In this document: in pieces, positions 46,412 to 55,619 of the stretch | Layout: the number at the start of each line of letters is the position of its first letter | Position numbering within the stretch: position 1 is the stretch's first letter | DNA from: Flavobacterium sp. | GTDB taxonomy: Bacteria > Bacteroidota > Bacteroidia > Flavobacteriales > Flavobacteriaceae | DNA: 64,000 nt | NCBI GenBank assembly: GCA_016714905.1 | Contig: JADKBW010000006.1 | Span: forward strand, 1 to 64,000 | Direction of reading: 5' to 3' | Program-made: the position numbers and the translations under genes | The notes under the pieces: generated by a model | The model's input: the letters and a program-made list of their open reading frames with translations, nothing else | What the model was told of the DNA's origin: nothing | Databases searched by the model: none

Positions 46412-47764
46412 TTATTGAAACGCAACATCGATAGGTTCCCAAAGTTCAATTTTGTTGCCTTCCGGATCGAGTATCCAACCGAATTTTCCGTAGTCGTACG
46501 TTTCCATTTCACCAACGATTGTTATGCCTTCTGCTGCTAGATTTCGCAATAATACTTCGAGGTTGGCTACTCTGAAATTTTGCATAAACTGTTTTTCACT
46601 GGGCTGGAAATAAGTCGTGTCGTCTTTAAAAGGTGACCATTGGGTGGAACAATCGTTTCCGTATTTGTCGTTCCACCAAAAAGTAGAACCATAATCATCG
46701 GTTTTGAATCCAAGATGTTTGCCATACCAAGCGACCAATTCCTTTGGGTTTGCAGCTTTAAAAAAGACGCCGCCAATTCCGGTTACACGAACTTTTTCGG
46801 CAATTACCTTTTCGCTTTCCAAATATTTTTCCTTGATTTTGTCGACGATTACCTGTGCTAAGCGTTGTTGACTTTCGACTGTCCAGCCAGCAATATGTGG
46901 TGTTAGTAAAACACTTTTAGATTGTAATAAGTACTGATAAGCCTCTGGTAATTCAGCGGCATGGAGTGTTTCAAAAGATAGATTTTCATATTCAATAACA
47001 TCCAAACCGGCGCCTAGAATCTTACCGGTTTTCAAAGCTTCTGCCAAGTCTGCTGTTACTACATTTTTTCCTCTTGAAGTGTTGAGTAGCCAAAACGGTT
47101 TTTGAAAAGCGTTGATAAAAGTCCGATTGACAAGCCCGTTGGTTTCTGGCGTCCACGGAATATGCAAACTCAAAACATCCGCTTTTTGCTGCACTTCTGC
47201 TAAAGAAACTTGCTTGGCATTTACATCTCCAACGCCATCAAGGATATCATAACAAATAACATTTACTTCAAAACCACGCAACTTCTTAGCGAAGGATTTG
47301 CCCATATTCCCGTAACCGATGATGCCGATTGTTTTTCCGTCTAGTTCATGACCACGATTGCTTTCTCGGTTTCGTTGTCCGCTCCGAACTTCGGCATCCG
47401 CAACATTAAGATTGTTAAAAAGTGACAAAAGCATAGCCAAAGTATGTTCTCCGACTGCATTCCGATTGCCTTCCGGTGCTGCAATGAGTGTGATATTTTT
47501 GGAAGTTGCGTAGTCGCAATCGATGCTTTCTAGACCGGCGCCAACACGCGCAATAAATTGTAAGTTGGTCGCTTTGTCTATAAAAGTTTTATCGATTTGA
47601 AATCGACTGCGAATGATAATTCCATGATAATCTTGGATTTTAGACTCGATAACTTCCTTGGATGACGTAAAATCTTCATCATTGGTGAAACCAAGTAATT
47701 CTAGTTGTTCTTTGAGAATTGGGTGATTACTATCGAGATGTAGGATTTTGATGTTTTTGAGCAC
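46412..47764 (-). CDS. D-2-hydroxyacid dehydrogenase fused to a C-terminal VOC domain
   Basis: Residues 1-312 form an NAD-dependent 2-hydroxyacid dehydrogenase of the phosphoglycerate-dehydrogenase type. Visible: RVGAGLESIDC, the NAD motif GYGNMG (150-155), NTSRGKNV with Arg231, Glu258 in LDVIEYE and His290 in TPHIAGWT. Residues 325-447 form a separate VOC-type domain: VRVTGIGGVFFKAANPKELVAWYGKHLGF and GWILDPEGNKIELWEP. I know these two as separate proteins. At the junction (about 46790-46815) the minus strand reads AAGGTAATTGCCGAA. The +1 frame has a TAA there, and ATT would be ATG after one change (giving MAEKVRVTG). The fusion could therefore be real or an artefact of base errors. Confidence 0.85.
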   Translation of the reverse strand: MLKNIKILHLDSNHPILKEQLELLGFTNDEDFTSSKEVIESKIQDYHGIIIRSRFQIDKTFIDKATNLQFIARVGAGLESIDCDYATSKNITLIAAPEGNRNAVGEHTLAMLLSLFNNLNVADAEVRSGQRNRESNRGHELDGKTIGIIGYGNMGKSFAKKLRGFEVNVICYDILDGVGDVNAKQVSLAEVQQKADVLSLHIPWTPETNGLVNRTFINAFQKPFWLLNTSRGKNVVTADLAEALKTGKILGAGLDVIEYENLSFETLHAAELPEAYQYLLQSKSVLLTPHIAGWTVESQQRLAQVIVDKIKEKYLESEKVIAEKVRVTGIGGVFFKAANPKELVAWYGKHLGFKTDDYGSTFWWNDKYGNDCSTQWSPFKDDTTYFQPSEKQFMQNFRVANLEVLLRNLAAEGITIVGEMETYDYGKFGWILDPEGNKIELWEPIDVAFQ

Positions 47765-47786
47765 AGCGATTTCATTATTAAAAACT

Positions 47787-47794
47787 CAAAGTTA
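47787..47794 (-). promoter_or_regulatory. Candidate -7 box (TAACTTTG) for the dehydrogenase fusion gene
   Basis: On the minus strand TAACTTTG matches TAnnTTTG, 22 bases before the start codon. No -33 TTG is at the standard spacing. Confidence 0.35.
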
Positions 47795-47918
47795 TTAAAA
47801 AGCCATCTAGAAATTACTTCGGAATTACAAGAATATTAAAGTTATTTTATACATTCGTCGTGCTTACTCCTAAAAAATACCGTCCTTAAGAAAGTCAACC
47901 CATTGATTTAAGAAAACG

Positions 47919-49387
47919 ATGCTTTTTAACTCTATTGATTTTGCAGTTTTTTTACCAATTGTTTTTTTATTCTTTATTGGTTCGTCACTGCAAAGAACCT
48001 GAAATTGCAAAATGCACTAATTGTAGTTTCCAGTTTGGTTTTTTACGGCTGGTGGGATTGGCGATTTTTGTCTTTACTGCTCTTTAGTGCATTAGTGGAC
48101 TTTTTTGTTGGCTTGGCACTGCAAAAAGAAAATGACCGCCGAAAAAGGAAACTTTTGCTCGCTGTTAGCATATTTTTCAATTTAGGATTACTGGGTTTTT
48201 TCAAATATTTCAATTTTTTTATTGTCAATTTCAAAAGTGCCTTTACCTTTTTTGGATATCCGTTGGATATTTCTTCCTTAGACATTATTCTCCCAGTAGG
48301 TATTAGTTTTTATACTTTTCAATCTTTAAGTTACGGTATCGACGTTTATCGGAGGAAACTTGAACCAACCAAAGACGTCGTTGCCTTTATGGCATTTGTT
48401 AGCTTCTTTCCACAGTTAGTTGCCGGTCCAATCGAGCGAGCGACCCATTTGTTACCACAGTTTAGTTCGAAAAGGTATTTTAATTACGAAAAAGCGGTCG
48501 ATGGAATGCGTCTCATACTGTGGGGCTTTTTTAAAAAAATTGTCATTGCGGATAACGCTGCTGTGTATGTGAATGATATTTTTGCTCATTACACTAATTA
48601 CTCTGGTGGCACTCTAATTCTCGGAGCCGTCCTATTTTCTTTTCAAATTTATTGTGATTTTAGCGGTTATTCTGATATCGCAATTGGACTTTCTCGTCTT
48701 TTTGGTTTCGATTTAATGCGAAATTTCAAATACCCATATTTTTCACGGAATGTCGCTGAATTTTGGCAAAAATGGCATATTTCTTTGACCTCCTGGTTTC
48801 GCGATTATCTGTATTTGCCTTTAGGAGGAAATAAAGGAAACTTGCTTTTTAAGATCAGAAATGTGATGATTGTCTTCCTAATTAGTGGCTTTTGGCATGG
48901 CGCCAATTTGACTTTCTTGCTTTGGGGGTTTGTGAATGCGTTGTTTTTTATTCCGTTAGTCATTATCAAAGAAAATAGATTAAAATTGAAAGTTCTCGAA
49001 AAAGAAACTTTACTACCAAGTATTCGTGAAGTGTTTGAAATGTGTTCGACTTTCCTAATAATCACTTTTTCCTGGATTTTTTTCAGAGCAGAAAATGTAA
49101 AACATGCTTTTTTATATATCAGCGGTATTCTCAACCCAACAAATTTTTTTGAAATCCATTCTCAGTCTACTTTTTCTGATTCTATTATTCCTCTTGCGTG
49201 CTCCTTACTCTTTTTTATAACTGTCGAATGGATTTCACGACATAACGAACATGTCATTCATCCGTACTTATTTCAAGACAAATGGTATTTGAAGCTGACA
49301 AGATTTGCCTTGTACTTTATTATTTTGTTAATGATTATTTTGAATATTAAAAACGAGGCGAGTGATTTTATTTATTTCCAATTTTAG
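47919..49387 (+). pseudogene. MBOAT family O-acyltransferase, N-terminus frameshifted
   Basis: A polytopic membrane acyltransferase related to AlgI and DltB, which moves acetyl groups across the membrane for polysaccharide O-acetylation. The N-terminus from ATG 47919 (MLFNSIDFAVFLPIVF) is one base out of frame with the rest. A single missing base at about 47970-47978 restores FLFFYWFVTAKNLKLQNAL. The body has YGWWDWRFL, ILPVGISFYTFQSLSYGIDVYR, FPQLVAGPIERATHLLPQF, FWQKWHISLTSWFRDYLYLPLGGN and the catalytic His in ISGFWHGANLTF. It is followed 10 bases later by an SGNH-type partner. The only uninterrupted start is the TTG at 48005. Confidence 0.88.
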
Positions 49388-49397
49388 ATAAAGGAAG

Positions 49398-50363
49398 ATG
49401 AAAGTTTTTTTAATCAAATTATTGTTAGTTTTTCTACTTTTCTACGGGATGCTGTTCCTGTTTCAAACCTTTATTGACAGCAAGCTGCAAAATTCTACTA
49501 GCAGCACCTATTTAGATTGGAATCTGCTCATGAATGGCAAAATCAATGCACCATTGGTCTTTCTTGGCAACTCTAGAACTGAAGCCCATTTTGATCCAGA
49601 AATTATTGAAAAAAACACTGGTATAAAATCCTATAACCTTGGCGTTGCAGGTTCTTCTTTGGCGATTGAGCAAATTCGCTGGAATTCCTATCTTGTCCAA
49701 AATAAACCGCCCAAAATAGTGGTGCAAAATATTGACCTCTATGCCTTAACAGACAAACCCATCGCCGAAAAGAACCAGTATTTGCCTTATTATCACAATG
49801 CAGTCCTTTTTCATGAACTGCAAAAAATAGACAACTCGGTTCTCTATGAAAAATATGTTCCCATGAGCAAATATCGCGGCTATATTGTAAAATTATACGA
49901 AGAATTATCTGGTTCAAAAAGTGGGAAAACACCTGTAATTAAGAAGAAAGGTTATCAGAAACATCATTCAACATGGAATTCTGATTTTGCAAAAATGAAA
50001 AAAGAAATAGGGGGAAAAAGAGAAAAGTACAGTGTTAGTGAACTTAATAATCAGCTTAGCCTTCTAAAAAAAATAATAGCTGACTGTAATAGAATTCATG
50101 CCAAACTCATTTTGGTTTGGGCGCCTCAGTATTTTGAACTCAATGCTTTTCAAGAACCAACTTTACGGGAAATGAAAAACAAGATGAAACAAATTGCTCT
50201 TGAAAACAAAAATGTGGTTTTTTGGGATTTTACAAATAATCCTCTCAATTTTGATAAAAAGTATTTCTACAACTCATTCCATATGAATGACGTTGGGGTA
50301 GCGCAATTTTGCCAGCAATTTTCAGATTCGCTTAACCTGAATCTCAAGAAACCTATTCCTTAA
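49398..50363 (+). CDS. SGNH-like acetyltransferase/hydrolase partner of MBOAT
   Basis: A 321-residue protein with one N-terminal signal anchor (FLIKLLLVFLLFYGMLFLFQ). SGNH-type motifs: LGNSRTEAHFDP (block I, nucleophile Ser), YNLGVAGSSLAIEQI (Gly block) and NSFHMNDVGVAQF (His block). It lacks the usual DxxH, having NSFHM instead. Its place right after the MBOAT gene suggests it completes extracytoplasmic transfer of acetyl groups to a glycan, as AlgJ/AlgX-like proteins do. Its 3' end overlaps proC on the opposite strand by 11 bases. Confidence 0.78.
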   Translation: MKVFLIKLLLVFLLFYGMLFLFQTFIDSKLQNSTSSTYLDWNLLMNGKINAPLVFLGNSRTEAHFDPEIIEKNTGIKSYNLGVAGSSLAIEQIRWNSYLVQNKPPKIVVQNIDLYALTDKPIAEKNQYLPYYHNAVLFHELQKIDNSVLYEKYVPMSKYRGYIVKLYEELSGSKSGKTPVIKKKGYQKHHSTWNSDFAKMKKEIGGKREKYSVSELNNQLSLLKKIIADCNRIHAKLILVWAPQYFELNAFQEPTLREMKNKMKQIALENKNVVFWDFTNNPLNFDKKYFYNSFHMNDVGVAQFCQQFSDSLNLNLKKPIP

Positions 50364-51129
50364 TTTTCTGAAGCGACGTTTTTATTCCTTTAATCAACGA
50401 CGAACTAAAACCTTGATGTTCCATTTCGTTGAGTCCAACGATGGTACAACCTTGTGGTGTCGTTACGCGATCGATGAGTTGTTCTGGGTGAATTTTTTCT
50501 TCCAACAACATTTTCGCGGCACCTTTTGCGGTTTGAGCTGCGATAGCAAGTGCAGTCTGCGAGTCGAAACCAATTTCGATTCCGGCTTGCATTGAAGCGC
50601 GAATATAGCGCAAGGCATAAGCGGTTCCGCAGGCACCTAAAACAGTTGCGGCGTCCATTAATTTTTCTTCAATAACTGGCGATGTTCCTAATTGTTGGAA
50701 CAATTCAATGACCGGTTGTGCGGCTTTTTTATCTTTTTCGGTAAATGAAATGCAAGTTGCTGATTCGCCAAATTGAATCGCAATATTGGGCATAATTCGA
50801 ACCACACTACATGAGTCTTGGGTAATTTGTTGAATCGTATCGATGGCAAAACCACTTACGGCTGAAGCGATTACTTTATGCGCAATAAAAGGTAATATTT
50901 CAACTAGAACGCTTGTAATTTGATAGGGTTTTACGGTTAGAATAACCAAATCCGCTTTTTCAAGTTCTTGCGTATTTGAGGTAGTCACTTTGATTCCTTT
51001 TTGTTCCAAGAACTGAATACTTTGCGTATTTCTGCGGCTAATGCTTACTGAATTGTTGCTTGTATAGCTTGTAATTCCAAGTGCGATGGCAACCCCTAAG
51101 TTCCCACCACCTATAATGTGTATGTTCAT
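50353..51129 (-). CDS. proC: Pyrroline-5-carboxylate reductase
   Basis: ProC makes proline from pyrroline-5-carboxylate with NAD(P)H. It has the N-terminal Rossmann motif IHIIGGGNLGVAIA, VKPYQITSVL, VRIMPNIAIQFGESATCIS and the C-terminal dimer region DAATVLGACGTAYALRYIRA plus TTPQGCTIVGLNEME. The length of 258 residues is on the short side of normal. It is the last gene of rsmA-mgtE-proC, 11 bases after mgtE. Confidence 0.95.
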   Translation of the reverse strand: MNIHIIGGGNLGVAIALGITSYTSNNSVSISRRNTQSIQFLEQKGIKVTTSNTQELEKADLVILTVKPYQITSVLVEILPFIAHKVIASAVSGFAIDTIQQITQDSCSVVRIMPNIAIQFGESATCISFTEKDKKAAQPVIELFQQLGTSPVIEEKLMDAATVLGACGTAYALRYIRASMQAGIEIGFDSQTALAIAAQTAKGAAKMLLEEKIHPEQLIDRVTTPQGCTIVGLNEMEHQGFSSSLIKGIKTSLQKIKE

Positions 51130-51140
51130 CCTTTATGTTT

Positions 51141-52493
51141 TTAAAAGCCTAAAATCAATTTAGCAATCGAGAAGTAAATCAGAATTCCACAGATATCATT
51201 GCTGGTTGTGATGAATGGACCTGTTGCTAATGCGGGGTCGATGCCAAATTTATCTAATAAAAGCGGAATAAATGTACCAATCAGCGATGCGATGATAATC
51301 ACAGAAACGAGTGCAATGGTAACAATAATGCCAATTATAAATTCTACGTTGAGAAGGAAATGGCTTCCGAGAAAAAGAATGGATGCTAAAATGACCCCAT
51401 TGAGTAAACTTAACGATACTTCTTTAATCAACCGGTTGAACAAGGAGCCGCTCAACGTATCATTGGCCAAACCTTGCACAATGATTGCAGAAGATTGTAC
51501 CCCTACATTTCCTGCCATCGCGGCAATTAGTGGTGTAAAAAAGAACAAGTTCCCGTGCTGCAACATAGCTCCTTCAAACAAACCTAAAACACGCACGGTA
51601 ATAAATCCGCCTAAAAGCGCCAAGACGAGCCAAGGCAAACGGGCTTTGGTCAGTTCTAAAATACTATCATCTGCTTCAACGTCTTGTGAGATACCCGCTG
51701 CCAATTGGTAATCCTTGTCGGCTTCATCCTTGATAACGTCTACGATATCATCGATAGTGATTCGACCGACTAATCGTCCTAATTCATCAACAACAGGAAT
51801 GGCTTCAAGGTCATATTTCTGCATGATTCGCGCCACTTCTACGTCTTCGGTATCAACTTTTACGTAATTTAGTTTACTAATATAAATGTCGCGAATTGGT
51901 GTTTTTGTTGAAGTAGTGAGGAGATCTTTCAAAGACAAACGCCCTTTCAATCGATCTTCATCATCCACAACATAAATGGAATGCACACGAGAAATATTCT
52001 CTGCTTGAATTCGCATTTCCTTCACACAAGTTAGTACATTCCAATTCTCATTGACTTTTACCAACTCTTTGTGCATGATTCCACCCGCTGTGTCTTCATC
52101 AAAACGGAGTAATTCGACAATGTCTTTAGCGTGTTCAACGTCTTGAAGTTCAGAAATTACTTCCTCTTTTTTCTCCTGAGACAACTCTGCGATAATATCA
52201 GCAGCATCGTTGGTTTCTAGTTCATCTAGTTCTTCCGCGATCTCTTTTGGAGACAATCTGCTTAGAATGTTTTCTCTTAAGTCATCTTCCAGTTCGAGTA
52301 GAATTTCAGCTGTTTTTTCGCTGTCGAGGACTTTAAAGATATAGGTCGCTTCATCAAAATCGAGCTCATCTAGAATTTCGGCAATATCAGCATGGTGCAA
52401 ATCATTCAATAAGATTTCGAGTTGCACATCGTTCTTAGATTGAATAAGTTGCTCTAATTGTTGAATTAGTTCTTTGCTGATTTTAAACTCCAT
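51141..52493 (-). CDS. mgtE: Magnesium transporter MgtE
   Basis: A Mg2+ channel of 450 residues. About 1-130 is the superhelical MgtE N domain (LHHADIAEILDELDFDEA, LSPKEIAEELDELETNDAADII). About 135-260 contains two CBS domains (AGGIMHKELVKVNENWNV; IPVVDELGRLVGRITIDDIVD). About 280-450 has five membrane segments, with VGVQSSAIIVQGLA, GNVG and the pore-lining region conserved. It lies in the rsmA-mgtE-proC unit, with a 6-base gap. Confidence 0.96.
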   Translation of the reverse strand: MEFKISKELIQQLEQLIQSKNDVQLEILLNDLHHADIAEILDELDFDEATYIFKVLDSEKTAEILLELEDDLRENILSRLSPKEIAEELDELETNDAADIIAELSQEKKEEVISELQDVEHAKDIVELLRFDEDTAGGIMHKELVKVNENWNVLTCVKEMRIQAENISRVHSIYVVDDEDRLKGRLSLKDLLTTSTKTPIRDIYISKLNYVKVDTEDVEVARIMQKYDLEAIPVVDELGRLVGRITIDDIVDVIKDEADKDYQLAAGISQDVEADDSILELTKARLPWLVLALLGGFITVRVLGLFEGAMLQHGNLFFFTPLIAAMAGNVGVQSSAIIVQGLANDTLSGSLFNRLIKEVSLSLLNGVILASILFLGSHFLLNVEFIIGIIVTIALVSVIIIASLIGTFIPLLLDKFGIDPALATGPFITTSNDICGILIYFSIAKLILGF

Positions 52494-52499
52494 CGGCTT

Positions 52500-53261
52500 C
52501 TATTTTTGCGTTAAATCTATAAACTGCATATAGGACAGTTGCTCTGGTCGGAGGTCAAAGATAGTATCTTCTCTTAAATTATCCGACAAATTTAAAGTTT
52601 TTAGACTGTTTCGCAATGTCTTACGGCGCTGTTGAAAGGCTGTTTTCACAACTGTAAAAAACAATTTTTCACTACAAGGTAAAGTAAAATTTTCCTTTCT
52701 TCGCAAACGCAATACACCAGATTTTACTTTTGGTGGTGGATCAAAAACCGTTTCGCTGACCGTAAACAAATATTCTGCATCGTAAAAAGCTTGGACTAAA
52801 ACAGAGAGAATCCCGTAGGCTTTCGTCCCTTTCTTTTCACAAATACGTTCGGCGACTTCTTTTTGAAACATGCCCGAAAACTCCGGAATTTGGTTTCGAA
52901 GTTCGAGCATTTTAAATACAATCTGTGTTGAAATATTGTAAGGAAAATTGCCAATGATTGCAAACGGTTTGCCTTCAAAAACCTCGTTGATGTTGTACTT
53001 TAGAAAATCTTTTGAAATAATTTTGCCGTGTAATTTTGGGTAATTGTTTTCTAGGTAAGTAACTGACTCGCGATCAATTTCGATGACGTAGGTCGTCACT
53101 GGTTTTTCTAATAGATATTTGGTCAGCACGCCCATGCCTGGTCCAATCTCTAGAATGTCTTGATAGCCTTCAAAATTTAGAGTGTCTGCAATCGCTTTTG
53201 CAATACTTTCGTCTTTGAGGAAATGTTGTCCGAGGTGTTTTTTTGGGGTTACTTTTTCCAT
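52500..53261 (-). CDS. rsmA: 16S rRNA (adenine1518/1519-N6)-dimethyltransferase
   Basis: KsgA/RsmA dimethylates two adjacent adenines near the 3' end of 16S rRNA using SAM. Motifs: KKHLGQHFLKDESIAKAIA, the SAM-binding LEIGPGMGVLTKYLL, VIEIDRESV, and the catalytic motif IGNFPYNIS (N-x-P-Y). The C-terminal helix bundle includes AFQQRRKTLRNSLK. The length of 253 residues is normal. It is the first gene of the three-gene minus-strand unit. Confidence 0.96.
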   Translation of the reverse strand: MEKVTPKKHLGQHFLKDESIAKAIADTLNFEGYQDILEIGPGMGVLTKYLLEKPVTTYVIEIDRESVTYLENNYPKLHGKIISKDFLKYNINEVFEGKPFAIIGNFPYNISTQIVFKMLELRNQIPEFSGMFQKEVAERICEKKGTKAYGILSVLVQAFYDAEYLFTVSETVFDPPPKVKSGVLRLRRKENFTLPCSEKLFFTVVKTAFQQRRKTLRNSLKTLNLSDNLREDTIFDLRPEQLSYMQFIDLTQK

Positions 53262-53265
53262 GATT

Positions 53266-53300
53266 TTTTGCTCGCAAAGACGCGAAGGCGCAAAGATTTT
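53266..53300. repeat. CGCAAAGACGCGAAGGCGCAAAG-type short intergenic repeat
   Basis: The run TCGCAAAGACGCGAAGGCGC is built from short near-repeats of C/GCAAAG and CGCGAAG. Similar sequences are common in Bacteroidota intergenic DNA. It lies just upstream of rsmA. Confidence 0.4.
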
Positions 53301-53351
53301 TAGCTAATTTTTGAGGACGAAACTGAATCCTATCATTACAGAATCTTTATT

Positions 53352-53678
53352 CTAATTGTTATTCGGCCAGAATTCAGAAATTACTTCCAACTCAGTTCGA
53401 AATACCATCATTTTATCTGCAAAAAGGCGTTGGCCTTCTTCGCGTAGTCGTGGCGCGTCTTCCTGATAATACTTGTCGAGTGTGGCTTTACTATCCGTTG
53501 TATATTGCGTGGCGTACGTAGTTCCTCCCATTTCCTCCTCAACAAGCACTTTGACCATTCGGGCTGCTGAAAATTTGCCTGTAGCTAGCACTTCGGGAAT
53601 ATGTTTTTCTTGCATCCAATGCAGCCATTGGTCGTGAACGGTATCGTCTATGTTGATGGTGACGTTGTATAGAATCAT
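53352..53678 (-). CDS. DUF4286 family protein
   Basis: A 108-residue cytoplasmic protein matching the DUF4286 pattern: MILYNVTINIDDTVHDQWLHWMQEKHIPEVL, then FSAARMVKVLVEEEMGGTTYATQY, YYQEDAPRLREEG and MVFRTELEVI. It resembles antibiotic-biosynthesis-monooxygenase-like dimeric ferredoxin folds. The function is unknown. It lies between the TPR gene and rsmA on the same strand. Confidence 0.8.
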   Translation of the reverse strand: MILYNVTINIDDTVHDQWLHWMQEKHIPEVLATGKFSAARMVKVLVEEEMGGTTYATQYTTDSKATLDKYYQEDAPRLREEGQRLFADKMMVFRTELEVISEFWPNNN

Positions 53679-53690
53679 AGTTTAGATTTA

Positions 53691-53745
53691 AAGATTTTAA
53701 GACTGTTGGATTTTAAGATTTCTTGTCTTACTATCTTAAAATCTT
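53691..53745. repeat. 12-base inverted repeat
   Basis: AAGATTTTAAGA (53691-53702) and TCTTAAAATCTT (53734-53745) are perfect complements around about 31 bases. It lies between the TPR and DUF4286 genes and could form a weak stem. Confidence 0.4.
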
Positions 53746-53761
53746 GTAAGCTTGAATTGAA

Positions 53762-55540
53762 TTATAAAGTTGTATCGCCCCGCAATTGCCTATACTTCTT
53801 CCTAGCATCGGTAAAATAAATACTGTCTTCGTGGTGAAAAATAATTTGCTCGTAATACGTTTTTGCTTTATCGAAGTCTTTCACTTGGTTGCTGTAGATC
53901 TCTGCCGCAAAATAGTACGCTTCATCCACATAAATGCATTCTTTGTGTTGATCTATAATGGTTTGATATTGCACTAAAGCAGCAGTAAAATCCCCTAATT
54001 TTTCATGCATTTTGCCCAAACGATATAAGGTAACGGCTTCAATTTCTTGCCCTTTGAACTGTTTCAGCATTTCCTGGTATTTGGCCAGCGCTTCTTGATT
54101 TTTATTTTGATAGACCAAATAATCGGCTTTGGCTAATACTTTCAAAGCGGTTAAGGTAGAATCTGCGGCAGTGTTGTCATTAATTAATAAAAAATACTCC
54201 AACGCATCATTGGCAATCAGTTGTGTCGAGGCAGATTTGAGCTCTTTGAATTGCTTCTGTGCCCAAGTAAAATCGGCTTTGAAATAACTGGTTTTTGCCA
54301 CTTTAAGACTGGCTTCGTGACCCACCACATCGTTTTTTAAATCTTCCTCTATTTGCGAATAAAAAATCAACGCTTGATTGAATTTTTCTTCAAACAGCAA
54401 AATATCTCCCAATTCCATTTTTACTTCCGCTTTCTGATATTGGTTGAGTGGCAAATTCAAAGCGTTTTTCAAAATTGTTTTTCCAAGTTCTGGGTTCTTC
54501 AAATTGAAAGCGATGAAGTGTGCTTGCAATATTTGAAGTGGCAAGGAATATGGACTTATTCCAAATTCCTTAAGTAAATTGTCTATTTCTGTGGCGATTG
54601 TCGGATAGTCTTTTTCTACCGACGTGTCGATACGAATATTCATCAAATAAGTGTGTGCCTGGATCAGTAACTCGAGGTCTTTAGTATTATCGAGAACGAA
54701 GGTGTAAATGGCAATCGCGGTTTCTTTGTCGCCGTCTTCTTTAGCTAATTGGGCCAAATTTAGGATGTTGAAAAAAGTCTCTGGATTTCTTTTATAAATC
54801 GCTTTCTGCTGAATAAATGCCTTTCCGAATTCTTTTTGCTGCACGTAGTACCAACTCAAATAGTCATTCCAGAAAATATCTTGACTTTGTTGTGTTCGTA
54901 AAATCAGTGCTTTCTTTAGCGCATCATTAAATTTGACATCGGCATCTTCCGTCATAAATCGTGTCAATTGATTTTGAATCACAACATTGTTTTGCGGATT
55001 GGTGTAAGCTTCCAAAAGATATTTTTCAATCATCAAATCTGTACGACCTATTTGTCCATACAACTGCGCCATTTGAAAATTAAAATTGAATTTAGGCTCA
55101 AGTGTTAGCGCTAATTCGTAGGATTGAATCGCCATCTCTATTTGGGATTTCCTTTCGAAAGTGCTGGCCACATTATAGACTTCATTTGGATTTTTTTTGA
55201 TCTTGTCCAAAGCTTCATCGAAATACTTTTTGGCGTTCTTGTCGTCTTTTTTCAAGAGATAATTGCATCCTAACTCTACCAATAAATTGGATTGCTGGAA
55301 CTGTTTGTATCGTTCTTGAATGCTCTTTTCTGCAACATCAAAAAGTTGAAGTTGCTGATTGCATTCGATAATTCTCTGGAAATAATACCCGTTATAAGGT
55401 TGGGTTTTGAGCAATTCTTCAAAACTAATCTTGGCTTTTTCGAAATCACCTTTGTCAAAATAGTTTTGTGCCAATTGTTCATTTTGCGAAAAAATGAAAC
55501 CTGAACAAAGAAGCAATAAAAGGAAAACTATTTTCTTCAT
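53762..55540 (-). CDS. Secreted tetratricopeptide repeat protein
   Basis: 592 residues with a signal peptide (MKKIVFLLLLLCSGFIFSQ) and TPR units along its whole length: LAQNYFDKGDFEKAKISFEELL, ELGCNYLLKKDDKNAKKYFDEAL, YELALTLEPKFNFNFQMAQLY, YRLGKMHEKLGDFTAALVQYQTII and YYFAAEIYSNQVKDFDKAKTYYEQII. It is probably periplasmic or outer-membrane-associated and mediates protein contacts. The partner is unknown. It lies upstream of DUF4286 and downstream of serS on the minus strand. Confidence 0.87.
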   Translation of the reverse strand: MKKIVFLLLLLCSGFIFSQNEQLAQNYFDKGDFEKAKISFEELLKTQPYNGYYFQRIIECNQQLQLFDVAEKSIQERYKQFQQSNLLVELGCNYLLKKDDKNAKKYFDEALDKIKKNPNEVYNVASTFERKSQIEMAIQSYELALTLEPKFNFNFQMAQLYGQIGRTDLMIEKYLLEAYTNPQNNVVIQNQLTRFMTEDADVKFNDALKKALILRTQQSQDIFWNDYLSWYYVQQKEFGKAFIQQKAIYKRNPETFFNILNLAQLAKEDGDKETAIAIYTFVLDNTKDLELLIQAHTYLMNIRIDTSVEKDYPTIATEIDNLLKEFGISPYSLPLQILQAHFIAFNLKNPELGKTILKNALNLPLNQYQKAEVKMELGDILLFEEKFNQALIFYSQIEEDLKNDVVGHEASLKVAKTSYFKADFTWAQKQFKELKSASTQLIANDALEYFLLINDNTAADSTLTALKVLAKADYLVYQNKNQEALAKYQEMLKQFKGQEIEAVTLYRLGKMHEKLGDFTAALVQYQTIIDQHKECIYVDEAYYFAAEIYSNQVKDFDKAKTYYEQIIFHHEDSIYFTDARKKYRQLRGDTTL

Positions 55541-55619
55541 GAAGCCTGTTTAAAAAAACAATGTACTAAAGTAACACAATTGTGCTGAAATTAGTACATC
55601 GCTTGAGAAAGATTAACTT

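Noticed and set aside
51199..51711. 170-codon plus-strand open frame inside mgtE
   Set aside because: It is a shadow of the mgtE membrane region in the antisense direction. mgtE has full domain support.
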